From contig JBANSL010000006.1 of NCBI GenBank assembly GCA_037127255.1, positions 88,569,565 through 88,633,564 on the forward strand: a DNA stretch of 64,000 bases, read 5' to 3'. Position numbers and translations under genes: made by a program. The notes beneath the pieces are model-generated. The model was not told where the DNA came from. It saw only the letters and a list, made by a program, of their open reading frames with translations, and did no database searches. Positions 41,051 through 51,960 of this stretch are shown piece by piece. Within the stretch, counting starts at the first letter, position 1. The number at the start of each line of letters is the position of its first letter. This DNA comes from Persicaria tinctoria. Lineage: Eukaryota > Streptophyta > Magnoliopsida > Caryophyllales > Polygonaceae.

Positions 41051-44000
41051 ATGAAGTTTAGCTTTTGGAATATAAGAGGCCTTAGCAGAAAGAACGTTTG
41101 GACCCACATTGAAGCCACAACCAAAGCAGAACACATAAAAATCTTAATGCTGGCAGAAACAAAATTAACAAACCCTCCACCAGACAATTGCTGGAGGAAA
41201 CCGGGATTTGACAGAATGCACTTTATCCCTTCCAATGGCCTAGCTGGTGGCCTTTGTCTTCTTTGGAAAGAATCCCAATTCCACAATGAAACCTTTACAG
41301 TTAGAACATCGACAGACCGCATTATTCAAGCAGACTATATAAACACGGCTCTTAAAATTGATGTAGAAATTTTATTTGTTTATGCAACCCCTTATACAAA
41401 GGAAAAAAACGACTTCTGGACCTCACTATCAGACTATATTCGCAACGCTAAGGATTCACTGATTATTATTGGAGACCTTAATGAAATTTTAGAATCTAGC
41501 GACAAGCAAGGGGGTAGGACCCCATCAGCTAATAGATTTGCAAGACTACAAGACGCCATCAGAAGTTTCAACCTGGTAGATTCCCCAACTAGCGGGAACG
41601 ATTACACTTGGAGAAAAAGTGAACATGGCATTGACAACATATTTGAAAAGCTAGACCGCGCTATGGTTAGCCACCCTATCCTAAAGCAATTCCCGAATCT
41701 TAGTACAAAGAACCATGCTTTTCTTAAGTCAGATCACGCACAGATCACTTTAGACCTCATGGATAACCGCAGACCAAAATTGCAACCCTTCAAATTTGAA
41801 ATGGCATGGACAACGAGATCGGACTACGAAACTGTAGTGCGATCAGCATGGAGATTAGACACCCCTAGCTCAAAAATGTTCAACCTAACGAAAAAACTTC
41901 AAGAGGTCAAAAGAAAAAGCAAGGTCTGGAGCAAAGTAACATTCGGTAATGTTTTCCGCCAAATCAAGCAAATAGAAATAGATCTGCTAGAATCTCAAAA
42001 GAAACTATGCAACGCTTACAACCAAAACCTAGATAACAAAATCAAAAGACTAACTTCAAAGCATACTTCCCTCCTCTCCTTCCAACAGAAATATTGGGGG
42101 CAAAGGGCGAAAAGAATGCACATAAAATCCATAGACGCCAACACTAAATATTTTCATAAAATAGCAACAGGCAGACGAAATAGAAACATAATAAAGCACC
42201 TACAAACCACGGCGGGTATAACACTTACCAATGAAGAAGATATTAGAAACCTCATTAAGCACGATTTTAGTCAAAGATTTACGCAACAGGCAAGACATCA
42301 ACCACAAAACAACCTACTCCACCATATAGGGAATGAAATCACAAATGAAGATAATGAATGGCTTACTCGCCAAGTCACGAACTCCGAAATTAAAAATGCA
42401 GTCTTCAGCTTAGCCAACGACAAATCACCAGGCCCAGATGGCTTCCCAGCTGGTTTCTTCAAAAAGTACTGGCATATCGTGGAACCGTCTGTCATTAAAG
42501 CAGTTAAAAGTTTCTTTCTGAGTTGAAGGATCCTGAAACAAACAAACCATACGTTCATAGCACTAATCCCAAAGATAGATAACCCAACCACAACATCTCA
42601 CTATAGGCCTATTAGTCTCTGCACAACAACATATAAAATTATATCCAAAATTCTAGCTTCAAGACTCAAAAGGGTAATCCCCAAAGTAACCAATCCACTA
42701 CAAAGCGCATTCTCTTCAGGCAAATCAATACAAGATAACATCCTAATCGCAAATGAAGTCTTCCACTCCTTCTCAAAGAAAAATGGAAAATCTGGTTGGA
42801 TGGCTGTAAAACTTGATATGGAAAAAGCATTCGATATGGTCGACTGGAATTTCTTAATCTCCATTATGTCAAAATTTGGGTTCTCGCCTAAATTCACTCT
42901 TTGGATCAAAGAATGCATAACCACTGTCACCTACTCGGTACTAGTAAATAATGAACCTACTGAAATTTTCTTTCCTGAGAGGGGAATACGTCAAGGGTGC
43001 CCGCTTTCCCCTTATCTCTTCTTGATTATTTCAGAAATTCTGGCCCGTGGGTTACAACATGAATCGGAAAAACCGCATAGTCACCTAGGTATCAAACTGA
43101 CGCGAGGAGGAACAAAAATTCCTTTCTTAGCCTTCGCGGATGATATCGTCATCTTTGCATCAGCAACCAAAACCGGCTGCGACCAAATTAACAAAATTCT
43201 AACTGATTACTCTGCTATTTCAGGACAAAAGGTAAATAGGCATAAATCCCAATTCCAAGCATCTAAAAACGTAACAACCACACAAAAAAACCTAATTAGA
43301 AACGAGCTAGAAATAGCACACACCCCCAAGATAGGTACATATTTGGGCTGCCCCCTAATCGAAGGAAGAATGAAAAAGGAAGAATTTACGGAACTTCTAA
43401 CAAACACCAAATCACAACTCCACAGATGGAAGGCGAATTGCCTCTCTCAAGCTGGACGTTGTACTCTAATCAAAACAACACTATCAGCCAAGCCTCTACA
43501 CATAATGCAATGCTTTATGCTGCCAAAATCAGTCCATACGGAGCTTGATAAGATCAACCAAAACTTCCTCTGGAACAAGGGACCCAACCACAAACCCCTC
43601 ATCGGTTGGTTTGAGGTTTGCAAAACAAAGGAAAATGGAGGACTAGGGCTGCGTAGCTCCGAGGATATGAATTCTACACTTCAGATGAAATTACTGTGGA
43701 AACTACTAGCGGAACCAACTAGCCCTTGGGTCAAACTAATCAAAGAAAAATACATTAAAAACCAAAACATACTCACATATCAAAAGCAGGGTACCTCTTC
43801 CTGGCAATGGACTCAGTTAATAAAATTAATACCGTTGCTTAAACAAGGACTAAATTGGTCTATTGGAGACGGAGCCTCTATTAAGTTCTGGCAAGACCAA
43901 TGGTTAGGCCAAACCCCGATTAAATCAGCTATCTTAGGAAATCAACACATAGACGATACAATCAACATAAAATATTTTCTTAACGACGACAAAACTTGGA

Positions 44001-45193
44001 ACCAAAATAAACTACACGCAGAATTACAAAACATAATTCCAAACAACCTAATGGAAATTATCAAAACGATACCAGTACCACAACACATCCATGTTGACAG
44101 GCTTTATTGGAAATGGAGCAAGAATGGCTGGTTCAGCACCAAGTATGCAATCGATATGATACACAACCACAAGAAGCATGAAACATCAAATAGAAATTGG
44201 GTATGGGGACTTGATATCCCACCGAAAATAAAAACATTCCTATGGAAAATCCTGAAGAATGCAGTGCCCACCTCTGTCAGACTAGCTTCTCGACACCTTG
44301 GGAATCCGACAAACTGTCCTCAATGTGACTCTTGCTATGAAGATCTAAACCATCTTCTTTGGAATTGTCCGATTACGAGGGAAACCCTAATTGCAAATAA
44401 CCCGGGAACGTTTCGAAAAATAAATGGTTGCTTCAAAGAAGATAAGCACTTGAACACTACTCTTTGGGAAATAAAAAATACGATAGGAACAAAAAGCTTT
44501 GAAGATCTCGCCTTTGCTTGGTGGGGTATCTGGTACTTCAGAAACAAAACACTTTTTGAAAATATAAACCCGGACATAAGACGCATATTATCTTTTATAA
44601 GGGAACAAAGATATGTTTGGAAGACTACAAATTTAAATTGCCCGGACTACTGCAAAACTGACAAAAACAACCCACCAAGAGAGGAGAAACAAAGGCCAAT
44701 ATCAAAGAGAAAGAGAACCAAATGGGAACCTCCTCCAAATGGAACTCATAAACTAAATTTTGATGGTTCGCTTTCCACAGATGGTTTGGGCTCATTTGGT
44801 TGTATCATTCGTGATTCCGAAGGATCCCCGATTTTCTCTGGTAATGGACCATCAGCAACCAAAACTGTCTGTGGCTGTGAAAGTTGGGGTCTCTGGAAGG
44901 GACTTCAGGTTGCGACAGAACTAAAAATAAGAAACCTTATTATTGAAGGAGACAACCTAACAATAATAAAAAGTATGAAAGGTATGGGGAAGCCTACTGG
45001 AGACTGTGAAATGATTGTCTCGGACAGTCTAGTCTCGCTGGGCTTTTTTGGTTCTGTTGAGATTCGTCATGTCTTCCGTGAGGCAAATTTGGTAGCTGAT
45101 CGCTTGTCCCGTATCACTCCATTCTTCTACAGAATCTGGACTCCTGATGACTCTTTGTTGCGTAGTCTCATCCGCAAGGATGCTCTTGGCTGA
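41051..45193 (+). pseudogene. LINE ORF2: endonuclease, reverse transcriptase and RNase H, with one in-frame stop
   Basis: 1,380 codons plus stop; one in-frame TGA at 42524-42526 interrupts an otherwise open frame. Residues 1-230 form an APE-type endonuclease (FSFWNIRGL, LMLAETKL, IIGDLNEIL, KLDRAMVS, SDHAQI) that would nick target DNA. Reverse transcriptase follows, from SPGPDGFPAGFF (near residue 459) through YRPISLC, DMEKAFDMVDW and GIRQGCPLSPYLF to the catalytic FADD (near 694). A zf-RVT domain (PPKIKTFLWKI, CPQCDSCYEDLNHLLWNCP) and a plant RNase H (KLNFDGSLS, ESWGLWKG, IIEGDN, VADRLSR) close the protein, with acidic catalytic residues apparently present. The start codon overlaps the ORF1 stop as ATGA. 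A second stop (TAG) follows the terminal TGA directly. Confidence 0.93.
42524..42526 (+). other. In-frame TGA inside LINE ORF2, between endonuclease and RT
   Basis: TGA lies between FFLS and RILKQTNHTF. The same frame is open before (from 41051) and after (to 45193), so this single codon splits ORF2 into two reading segments. Confidence 0.95.
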
Positions 45194-45229
45194 TAGAGCC
45201 CATCTCTATGGTCAAATGTTTTCCGTTTC

Positions 45230-45264
45230 AATATATATATATATATAGATATATATATATATAA
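45230..45264 (+). repeat. AT-dinucleotide tail of the LINE
   Basis: After TTCCGTTTCA the sequence is an almost pure AT run with one G, then satellite ATAATGTTTTATTC. It takes the place of a poly-A tail. Part of it may be satellite, since the target here reads TTAATATAATG. Confidence 0.7.
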
Positions 45265-47537
45265 TGTTTTATTCAACATTTATTAGTCACTTATATGAGT
45301 TATCCTCAAAACACACTCTTATAGTATTCTAAGAAGAATTTACTAGTTAATTTAAGGTTTTATTCAACATTTATAATTCAGTTATATGATTTTTCCCCAA
45401 AACACATTCTTATAGTATTCTAATAAAAATTTACAAGTTAATTTAATATTTTATTCAACATTTATAAGTCACTTATATGAGTTTTCCACAAAACTCACTC
45501 TTATAATATTCTAATAACAATTTACTAGTTAATATAAAGTTTTATTCAACATTTATTAGTCACTTATATGAGTTTTCCACAAAACACACTCTTATAGTAT
45601 TCTAATAAGAATTTACTAGTCAATATAATGTTTTATTCAACATTTATAAGTCAGTTATATGAGTTTTCCACAAAACACACTCTTATAGTATTCTAATAAA
45701 AAATTACTAGTTAATTTAATGTTTTATTCAACATTTATATGTCAATTATATGAGTATTCCACAAAACACACTCTAATAGTATTCTAATAAAAATTTACTA
45801 GTTAATTAAATGTTTTATTCAACTTTTATAAGTCAGTTATATGAGTTTTCCACAAAACACACTCTTATAGTATTCTAATAAGAATTTACTAGTTAATATA
45901 ATGTTTTATACAACATTTATTAGTCACTTATATCAGTTATCCTCAAAACACACTCTTATAGTATTTTAAAAAGGATTTACTAGTGAATTTAAGGTTTTAT
46001 TCAACATTTATAAGTCACTTATATGAGTTTTTCACAAAACACACTCTTATAGTATTCTAATAAAAATTTCCTAGTTAATTTAATGTTTTATTCAACATTT
46101 ATAAGTCACTTATATGAATTTTCCACAAAACACACTCTTATAGTATTCTAATAAGAATTTACTAGTTAATATAATATTTTATTCAGCATTTATAAGTCAC
46201 TTATATGAGTTTTCCACAAAACACACTCATATAGTATTCTAATAAGAATTTACGAGTTAATATAATGTTTTATTCAACATTTATTAGTCACTTATATGAG
46301 TTATCCTCAAGACACACTCTTATAGTATTTTAAAAAGGATTTACTAGTTAATTTAAGGTTTTATTCAACATTTATTCGTCACTTATATGAGTTTTCCACA
46401 AAACACACTCTTGTAGTATTCTAATAAGAATTTACTAGTTAATATAATGTTTTATTCAACATTTATAAGACAGTTATATGAGTTTTCCACAAAACACACT
46501 CTTATAGTATTCTAATACAAATTTACTAGTTAATTTAATGTTTTATTCAACATTTATTAGTCACTTATATGAGTTTTCCACAAAACACACTCTTATAGTA
46601 TTCTAATAAGAATTTACTAGTTAATATAATGTTTTATTATACATTTATAAGTCAATTATATGAGTTTTTCACAAAACTCACTCTTATAGTATTCTAATAA
46701 AAATTTACTAGTTAATTTAATGTTTTATTCAACATTTATAAGTCACTTATATGAGTTTCCCACAAAACTCACTCTTACAGTATTCTAATAAGAATTTACT
46801 AGTTAATATAATGTTTTATTCAACATTTATTAGTCACTTATATGAGTTATCCTCAAAACACACTCTTATAGTATTCTAAGAAGAATTTACTAGTTAATTT
46901 AAGGTTTTATTCAACATTTATAATTCAGTTATATGAGTTTTCCCCAAAACACATTCTTATAGTATTCTAATAAGAATTTACTAGTTAATATAATATTTTA
47001 TTCAACATTTATAAGTCACTTATATGAGTTTTCCACCAAACACACTTATATAGTATTCTAATAAGAATTTACTAGTTAATGTAAGGTTTTATTCAACATT
47101 TATTCGTCACTTATATGAGTTTCCCACAAAACACACTCTTGTAGTATTCTAATAAGAATTTACTAGTTAATATAATGTTTTATTCAACATTTATAAGACA
47201 GTTATATGAGTTTTCCACAAAACACACTCTTATAGTATTCTAATACAAATTTACTAGTTAATTTAATGTTTTATTCAACATTTATTAGTCACTTATATTA
47301 GTTTTCCACAAAACACACTCTTATAGTATTCTAATAAGAATTTACTAGTTAATATAATGTTTTATTATACATTTATAAGTCAATTATATGAGTTTTGCAC
47401 AAAACTCACTCTTATAGTATTCTAATAAAAATTTACTAGTTAATTTAATGTTTTATTCAACATTTATAAGTCACTTATATGAGTTTCCCACAAAACTCAC
47501 TCTTACAGTATTCTAATAAGAATTTACTAGTTAATAT
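45265..47537 (+). repeat. 91-bp satellite between the LINE and the chromovirus
   Basis: About 25 monomers in the same orientation as the rest. Monomers with TTATCCTCAAAAC, AAAAAGGATTTACTAGTG and TTTCCTAGTT occur in the same order as at 35225 and 58912. The array breaks off inside a monomer at TTAATAT, where the 5' LTR begins without its first bases. Confidence 0.95.
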
Positions 47538-47896
47538 GATTAATTAAGATTTAATTATGATTAATTAAGATTAAGATTTAATTAATTTCCGAGGGATAAT
47601 TCGATCAATTATCCTTCTTTTGACGATTTTGAAAACCCGGAAAAATTTAAAATTTATGGATGACATATTTTATATGGAAAGAGGATTACAATTCCAATCT
47701 ATTGGAATTCGTATGATAAAATTCCGAGAAATATTAGTGAGGCAAAAGCCTTGTCATCTGTTTATTTCGGTAATTTTCGTAACTTGTCGCGATATTTCAG
47801 GACGTTGTTTTAACATTAAATTGCTGCCCAAACCACCCCATTTCAGCCCTTTATATGATCAAATATGAGCCATCATTTTGTTGATTAAAGAATAAA

Positions 47897-47914
47897 CCCC
47901 CCCCCCCCCCCCCC
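47897..47914 (+). repeat. Poly-C tract in the 5' LTR
   Basis: 18 consecutive C; the 3' LTR has 22 at the same place (56691-56712). Confidence 0.95.
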
Positions 47915-49461
47915 ATGGATTGACACCTTTGAATGACCAAGTCCTATTCCATTCACTATGCTACCTAATACACACCAACTCCTTGACCACCCTTGCCCAC
48001 CCTTTTGGATCTCTTAAGGACACATTTATGGCCTCATTTAGCCATTCCACACGCCAAAAATCAGAGAAAAGAAGAAGGAAAGAAAGAAAAAGAAAGAGAG
48101 AAAGAAAGAGAGAGCAAGTTGCCCTAGCAACCTTGCCAACTTCAAACCACCATAACTCCCTCCTCACTCAAGCTTTTTGACTGATTCTTGAACCCAAATA
48201 TCCACAAAAGAGAGGCCTTTCCAACCATAGTGAGTTCACAAAAATCCAGTCCCATTAAGCCATCCGTTGAGCCCCGTTTCCGATCCAGCTGTGCTGAGCG
48301 CTTTGTGTTCTTGAGGTTTTCAAGTGTGTTTGGGTGAGTCTTGGTTTCCTCCCCTTCAAATCTGATTTTATACTTGTTTTACAACTAATTTTGAAGGTTT
48401 TTGTCTAAGAATTCCTTTTATGTTTTGGTTTGGATTTGTCAAAAATGCTAGGTGTTTGGCGCAAGGTCCCGGGAAGCTTGGAGGGGTAATTTGGTCTTTT
48501 TCGAGAGAGGCTTCGAGGGTAATCTCTCATCCACCTTCCCCTCTATAGGTTAGGATCCTTATGTGTAAATTATGGCTTAGGAAGTGGAGCCTCTATGTGT
48601 TTTTGAATGCGTTTTGTAGCAAATGTCACAACAACAAAATGGATATATATGCCTCTGTAATTTGGACTTTATTTCCAATCCAACGGTCTGATTCGACTGA
48701 AATCTTAATATGATGTTCATGGGAATGTTATCTAACTGTCCTTAACAAATTAGGGCGATCCAACGGTTGGATCAAGAGTTATTATAATTTTAGTAACCAG
48801 TGTTTATAATGACTCGGTTAGAAAACTTGGCTAAGGGAATGCTAAGAATATGGTTAAATATGTGACGGCATAACCGAAACTTAGAGCATATAAAATACAG
48901 AAATGAAGTATACCCATAACTTGGCTTATGATCCGATAAGAAGAAAATCGATTATGTGATAATACGATATAGATTATAACTGGTTAAGTCCGGATCACTT
49001 AACCAAAGTGCTTAATCTATAGAATCGTGAACCTTATGTGGATGTATGTTGATTATTAGGTTGGGTACATTGCATTAGAATACCACCTAATGAAAGCTTA
49101 ATGAAATTAATAGGCTCTTGTTGATTGGATCCTTGGTTGTGCACTTTATTGCTTGCTTATTCTCCGGACTCCAGGTAAGTCCCCTGGACTTACTCATGAT
49201 GGATTTATGTGATACTCTTTGTCTTATCGAGAGTCTTCATGCATCACGCGACCTAGTAACATGTTTAGGAATATAAACTGGTAATATGACGTAGGATGAA
49301 CTTAGTAAATCCAATAATTCATATATATGCTATGTGTCTATGGTAGGACGACCGTCAAAATCTAAATGAATGGCTTATATTCGATGGAACACGAATGAAA
49401 TAATGAAAGGCTTATGATGAGAAAGAATGAGTATGGTTGAGAAGGATGAGTACGTTTGAGA

Positions 49462-49463
<2 letters not shown>

Positions 49464-49494
<31 letters not shown>

Positions 49495-49505
49495 ATGATG
49501 ATGAT
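49464..49505 (+). repeat. GAT trinucleotide microsatellite in the 5' LTR
   Basis: Perfect GAT repeats with one TAT interruption; the same tract occurs at 58262-58303 in the 3' LTR. Confidence 0.95.
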
Positions 49506-50117
49506 ACGGGCCCTTGTGTGTTTATTTCGCATTTATATATATCTATACACTTGCTTATGTGTTGCATTTTAACATTCATGTAGTTTAAGTATGCCTCTTT
49601 ATATGGCACGGAGTGTGCATATTTCCGATGATTGACCCCGATATATTTCTTGTTTTTTTAGATTCAGGTACCCCTTACCCGATATGACTTGCTTATGTGG
49701 ATGGTTTTCGGGACAGACCTTTTGGACGATTAGAGTGAGGGAGGCGCTTGACAATCGTACTCTTTTGCTCATACTTTTATCGTTTTGACCCGGCGTGGCC
49801 GTGGCGTTTTGTTTTATTTATGATTTCCGCTTTTATTTCTATTCGAAACGTTTTCGCGATAGTCTAGGACAGGTGAAGCCTCCAACGGGCTTACGATCTT
49901 TTCGGGGTTCGCAATCCCCATCTTTTGACAACTAAATCTTCCGCTTAAATGAACCTAATAATAACTCGTACTCGGTCGTAAGATCCAAAGCTCACGGAAG
50001 AAGATCAAACTTCTTCTATAACGTTCCCCGATAATCTAGTATTCCGAACCTTATTTACCTTCTAAGTAGGTTTATGGAGGTTAATTCGGGTATTTAAATT
50101 TCGGGTCGTTACAAAGT

Positions 50118-50131
50118 TGGTATCAGAGCCA
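50118..50131 (+). promoter_or_regulatory. Primer binding site for initiator-Met tRNA
   Basis: TGGTATCAGAGCCA starts four bases after the 5' LTR end. It is the standard plant primer site for minus-strand DNA synthesis. Confidence 0.93.
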
Positions 50132-50620
50132 AGGTTGTTCGACCTGAGTACGCACGAGTTAAAAAAATTAATTTTCAAAACCCGCCCACCGTTTTGGAAA
50201 TTTTCAAGGATTTCGAAGTGTTTAAAGGGCAAAGATGAAAACCCTTTGGAAAATGAAAATGGTTAGGATATTTATAGACGAGAGATAGGATCGACGGGTA
50301 GAGACAAGGCGATAGGCATCCTTAGAGATGTAGAAGGGTTCGGGTAGACTGCCTAGCTTTTCCTTACAGACGGGCCTGGAAGACTCCAAGAGAGCAACCA
50401 TGGTGGTTGGAGTAGGATAGGATTTAGAGGCGGGCTCGCCAAGCTATCCCTCGAAGGATAGCTATATGGTTAGCTTCTGTGCGATATAAAACTGTGCCTA
50501 CGGGCCATCCCCTTGAAGGGATGTAATTATGTGAGATGAATGTGCCTGAGGGCCGTCTTCCTTGAAGAAGACGTTTTATTTAATTGTATATTGAGTACAT
50601 TTAAATGTCTAGTTGTCAGC
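50132..50620 (+). other. Chromovirus leader between the primer site and gag
   Basis: About 490 bp without coding sign. The block at 50364-50390 is shared with the leader of the inner element at the left edge. Two short inverted repeats are visible: CCCTCGAAGG/AGCTATCC-type words near 50442-50465 and CCCCTTGAAGGGA near 50509-50521. They may be RNA structure used in packaging, which is only a guess. Confidence 0.6.
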
Positions 50621-51960
50621 ATGGTCGACACCCAGATTATTAGAGGACGCGGGAGACCACGTGGCCGAGGTCGTGGCCGCATTCCTGAGACAGAGACAGA
50701 GACTGAGACCGATGTTGAGGTCGAGATCCCCGGGCAGCATAAGGGAGAGGCTGATAGGCAGCAGCAGGGATCAACGATAGAGAGGGCATTACTTGCGTTG
50801 CTAGAGCGAGAGAGATCAGCTGGCGTCACCGACTGGGTGAAGAGACTATCACAGAGTAGCCCGCCTATCTTTCAGGCCGGACCCGGAGAGGATATCGAGC
50901 AGTTCTTCAGAGGACTCGAGGGAGTTTTCAGCTTGATTGGAGTACCCGATGCGGAGAGACAGAGGCTTGCGGCTGGGCAGCTTCGAGGAGATGCTTATGA
51001 CAGATGGCTTGTCTACTGTGATGATCGTACTGCATGGACCTACGAGGAGTTCAGGAAGTTAATGCTGAGAGAGTACTGTCCATCTGGGACACAAGCAGCA
51101 CGAGAGGTTGCGTTCTTCAGCACCCGCTATGACCCACGACTATCTATCTCCGAGATCGTCTGCCAGTTCAAGAAGGAGCTTGTCTATTGGTGAAAGGTCT
51201 GTAACACTGACGAGATGCGCATCCGCATGCTTTCTATGAGGCTTCCGCCAGACGTTCTTCTGATCTCTACCAGCATGGAGGGAATGACATATGACAGATT
51301 TCTAGAGATGATCCTTCGCTATGACCAGCAGCTACGTCTGACAGCTGCCCCGTCTTCAGCTTTCCGCACTCCATCTGGCGGAAAGAGGCCACGACCCGCG
51401 GAGCACAGATTTGATAGGGGCCCAGGGAAGGGGTTAGCGAGAGGAGGATCGACTAGCGGGACCACTTGGGCCATTCCAGCTGTACCTGTATCATCCTACC
51501 GCGAGGCTAGAGTGAGAGCTATTATCTGCCACAGCTGCCGCGAGGAGGGCCACTACCAGACAGACTGCCCTAGGAAGTTCATTTCCTGCTACACGTGTGG
51601 AGGGGTAGGACATCGTGCTATCATGTGCCCGCAGGGCGAGAGATCTTCATTCACTCCTGCAGCTTCAGCTTTACGTCTTCCAGAGGCACCGAGACCCGCT
51701 CAGATTTCTTATGCACAGGGTCAGGGGAGGGGGACTCCCTTGGGAGCTGGCCGAGGAGGTAGTAGCTACGGAGGTGGTCGAGGAGACAGCAGCTTTAGAG
51801 GAGGACGAGGCCGAGGTGGAGGTCGAGGTAGAGGTAGAGGAGGAGGTCGGGGCGGTCGAGGATCTTACCAGCATCAGCAGGCACAGTCGTCGGCAGGGTC
51901 GACAGGACTAGGCCAGGGCAGAGGTTCTGCACAGCTGGCAGCGATAGCTGTAGACACTGA
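50621..51960 (+). pseudogene. gag: Chromovirus gag (nucleocapsid/capsid), interrupted by a stop
   Basis: The start ATG at 50621 gives an Arg/Gly-rich N-terminus (MVDTQIIRGRGRPRGRGRGR), common for this clade, then an acidic Glu/Thr stretch and a retrotransposon gag domain (ERALLALLERE, FRGLEGVF, REYCPSGTQAAREVAF). TGA at 51191-51193 interrupts it, but the same frame continues directly. Two CCHC knuckles follow, [14 protein letters not shown] (near 51527) and [14 protein letters not shown] (near 51589), then a long Gly/Arg-rich tail (51740-51870). Gag would form the particle and bind element RNA. The frame runs on into protease without a shift, so gag and pol form one polyprotein frame in this element. 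Confidence 0.9.

Larger units (their letters stand above)
36912..41054 (+). pseudogene. LINE ORF1, unusual 1,380-codon frame with one stop
   Basis: The first in-frame ATG is 36912 (MACQGNPNKG). The frame then stays open to TGA at 41052-41054 except for one TAA at 38826-38828. Such openness over 4.1 kb of AT-rich DNA is far beyond chance. The stop overlaps the ORF2 start as ATGA. Composition is odd: rich in Cys, His, Tyr, Leu and Asn, poor in Gly, Ala, Asp, Glu and Val, with scattered hydrophobic runs. KGKG motifs occur near residues 74, 510, 528 and 558. In-frame duplications are present: 39 bp at 36972, 54 bp at 38439, 138 bp at 38709, and diverged modules ending in an RxSxSLE motif at 37824, 39399 and 40242. 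The last 70 residues are basic and look more ordinary. I see no CCHC knuckle or DUF4283-like domain, the usual parts of plant LINE ORF1, and the length is about twice the usual. Function unknown. Confidence 0.65.
36191..45264 (+). mobile_element. Nearly full-length L1-type LINE (about 9.07 kb)
   Basis: A non-LTR retrotransposon inserted in the satellite after TTTACTAGT. Order: 5' untranslated region (36191-36911), unusual ORF1 (36912-41054), ORF2 with endonuclease, reverse transcriptase and RNase H (41051-45193), a 3' untranslated stretch of about 36 bp, and an AT dinucleotide tail from about 45230 that merges with satellite at 45264. There is no poly-A tail and no clear target duplication. 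The satellite at 59862-59940 preserves the same monomer order without the LINE and so serves as an empty-site comparison. Each ORF has one in-frame stop, so this copy is probably inactive, but decay is slight. Confidence 0.9.
47538..50113 (+). repeat. 5' LTR of the chromovirus, missing its first ~20 bp
   Basis: Matches the 3' LTR (56335-58911) throughout but starts GATTAATTAAG instead of TGTAAAGACC, with a short duplication of that AT-rich word. It ends GGGTCGTTACA. Inside are a poly-C run (47897-47914), an AAAG/GAGA purine-rich stretch (48064-48116) and a GAT repeat (49464-49505). Short frames inside are not genes. Confidence 0.92.

Noticed and set aside
47920..48180. Lys/Arg-rich 86-codon frame, also at 56718-57056
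   Set aside because: Lies in the LTR over an AAAG/GAGA microsatellite-like tract; both copies come from the LTR pair, not from a conserved gene.
50113..50131. A tRNA gene at the TGGTATCAGAGCC sequence
   Set aside because: Only the short primer-binding complement is present; there is no cloverleaf around it.
51615..51911. Second frame over the gag Gly/Arg-rich tail, Val/Glu-rich product
   Set aside because: A shadow of the repetitive GGTCGAGG-type codons of gag in another phase.
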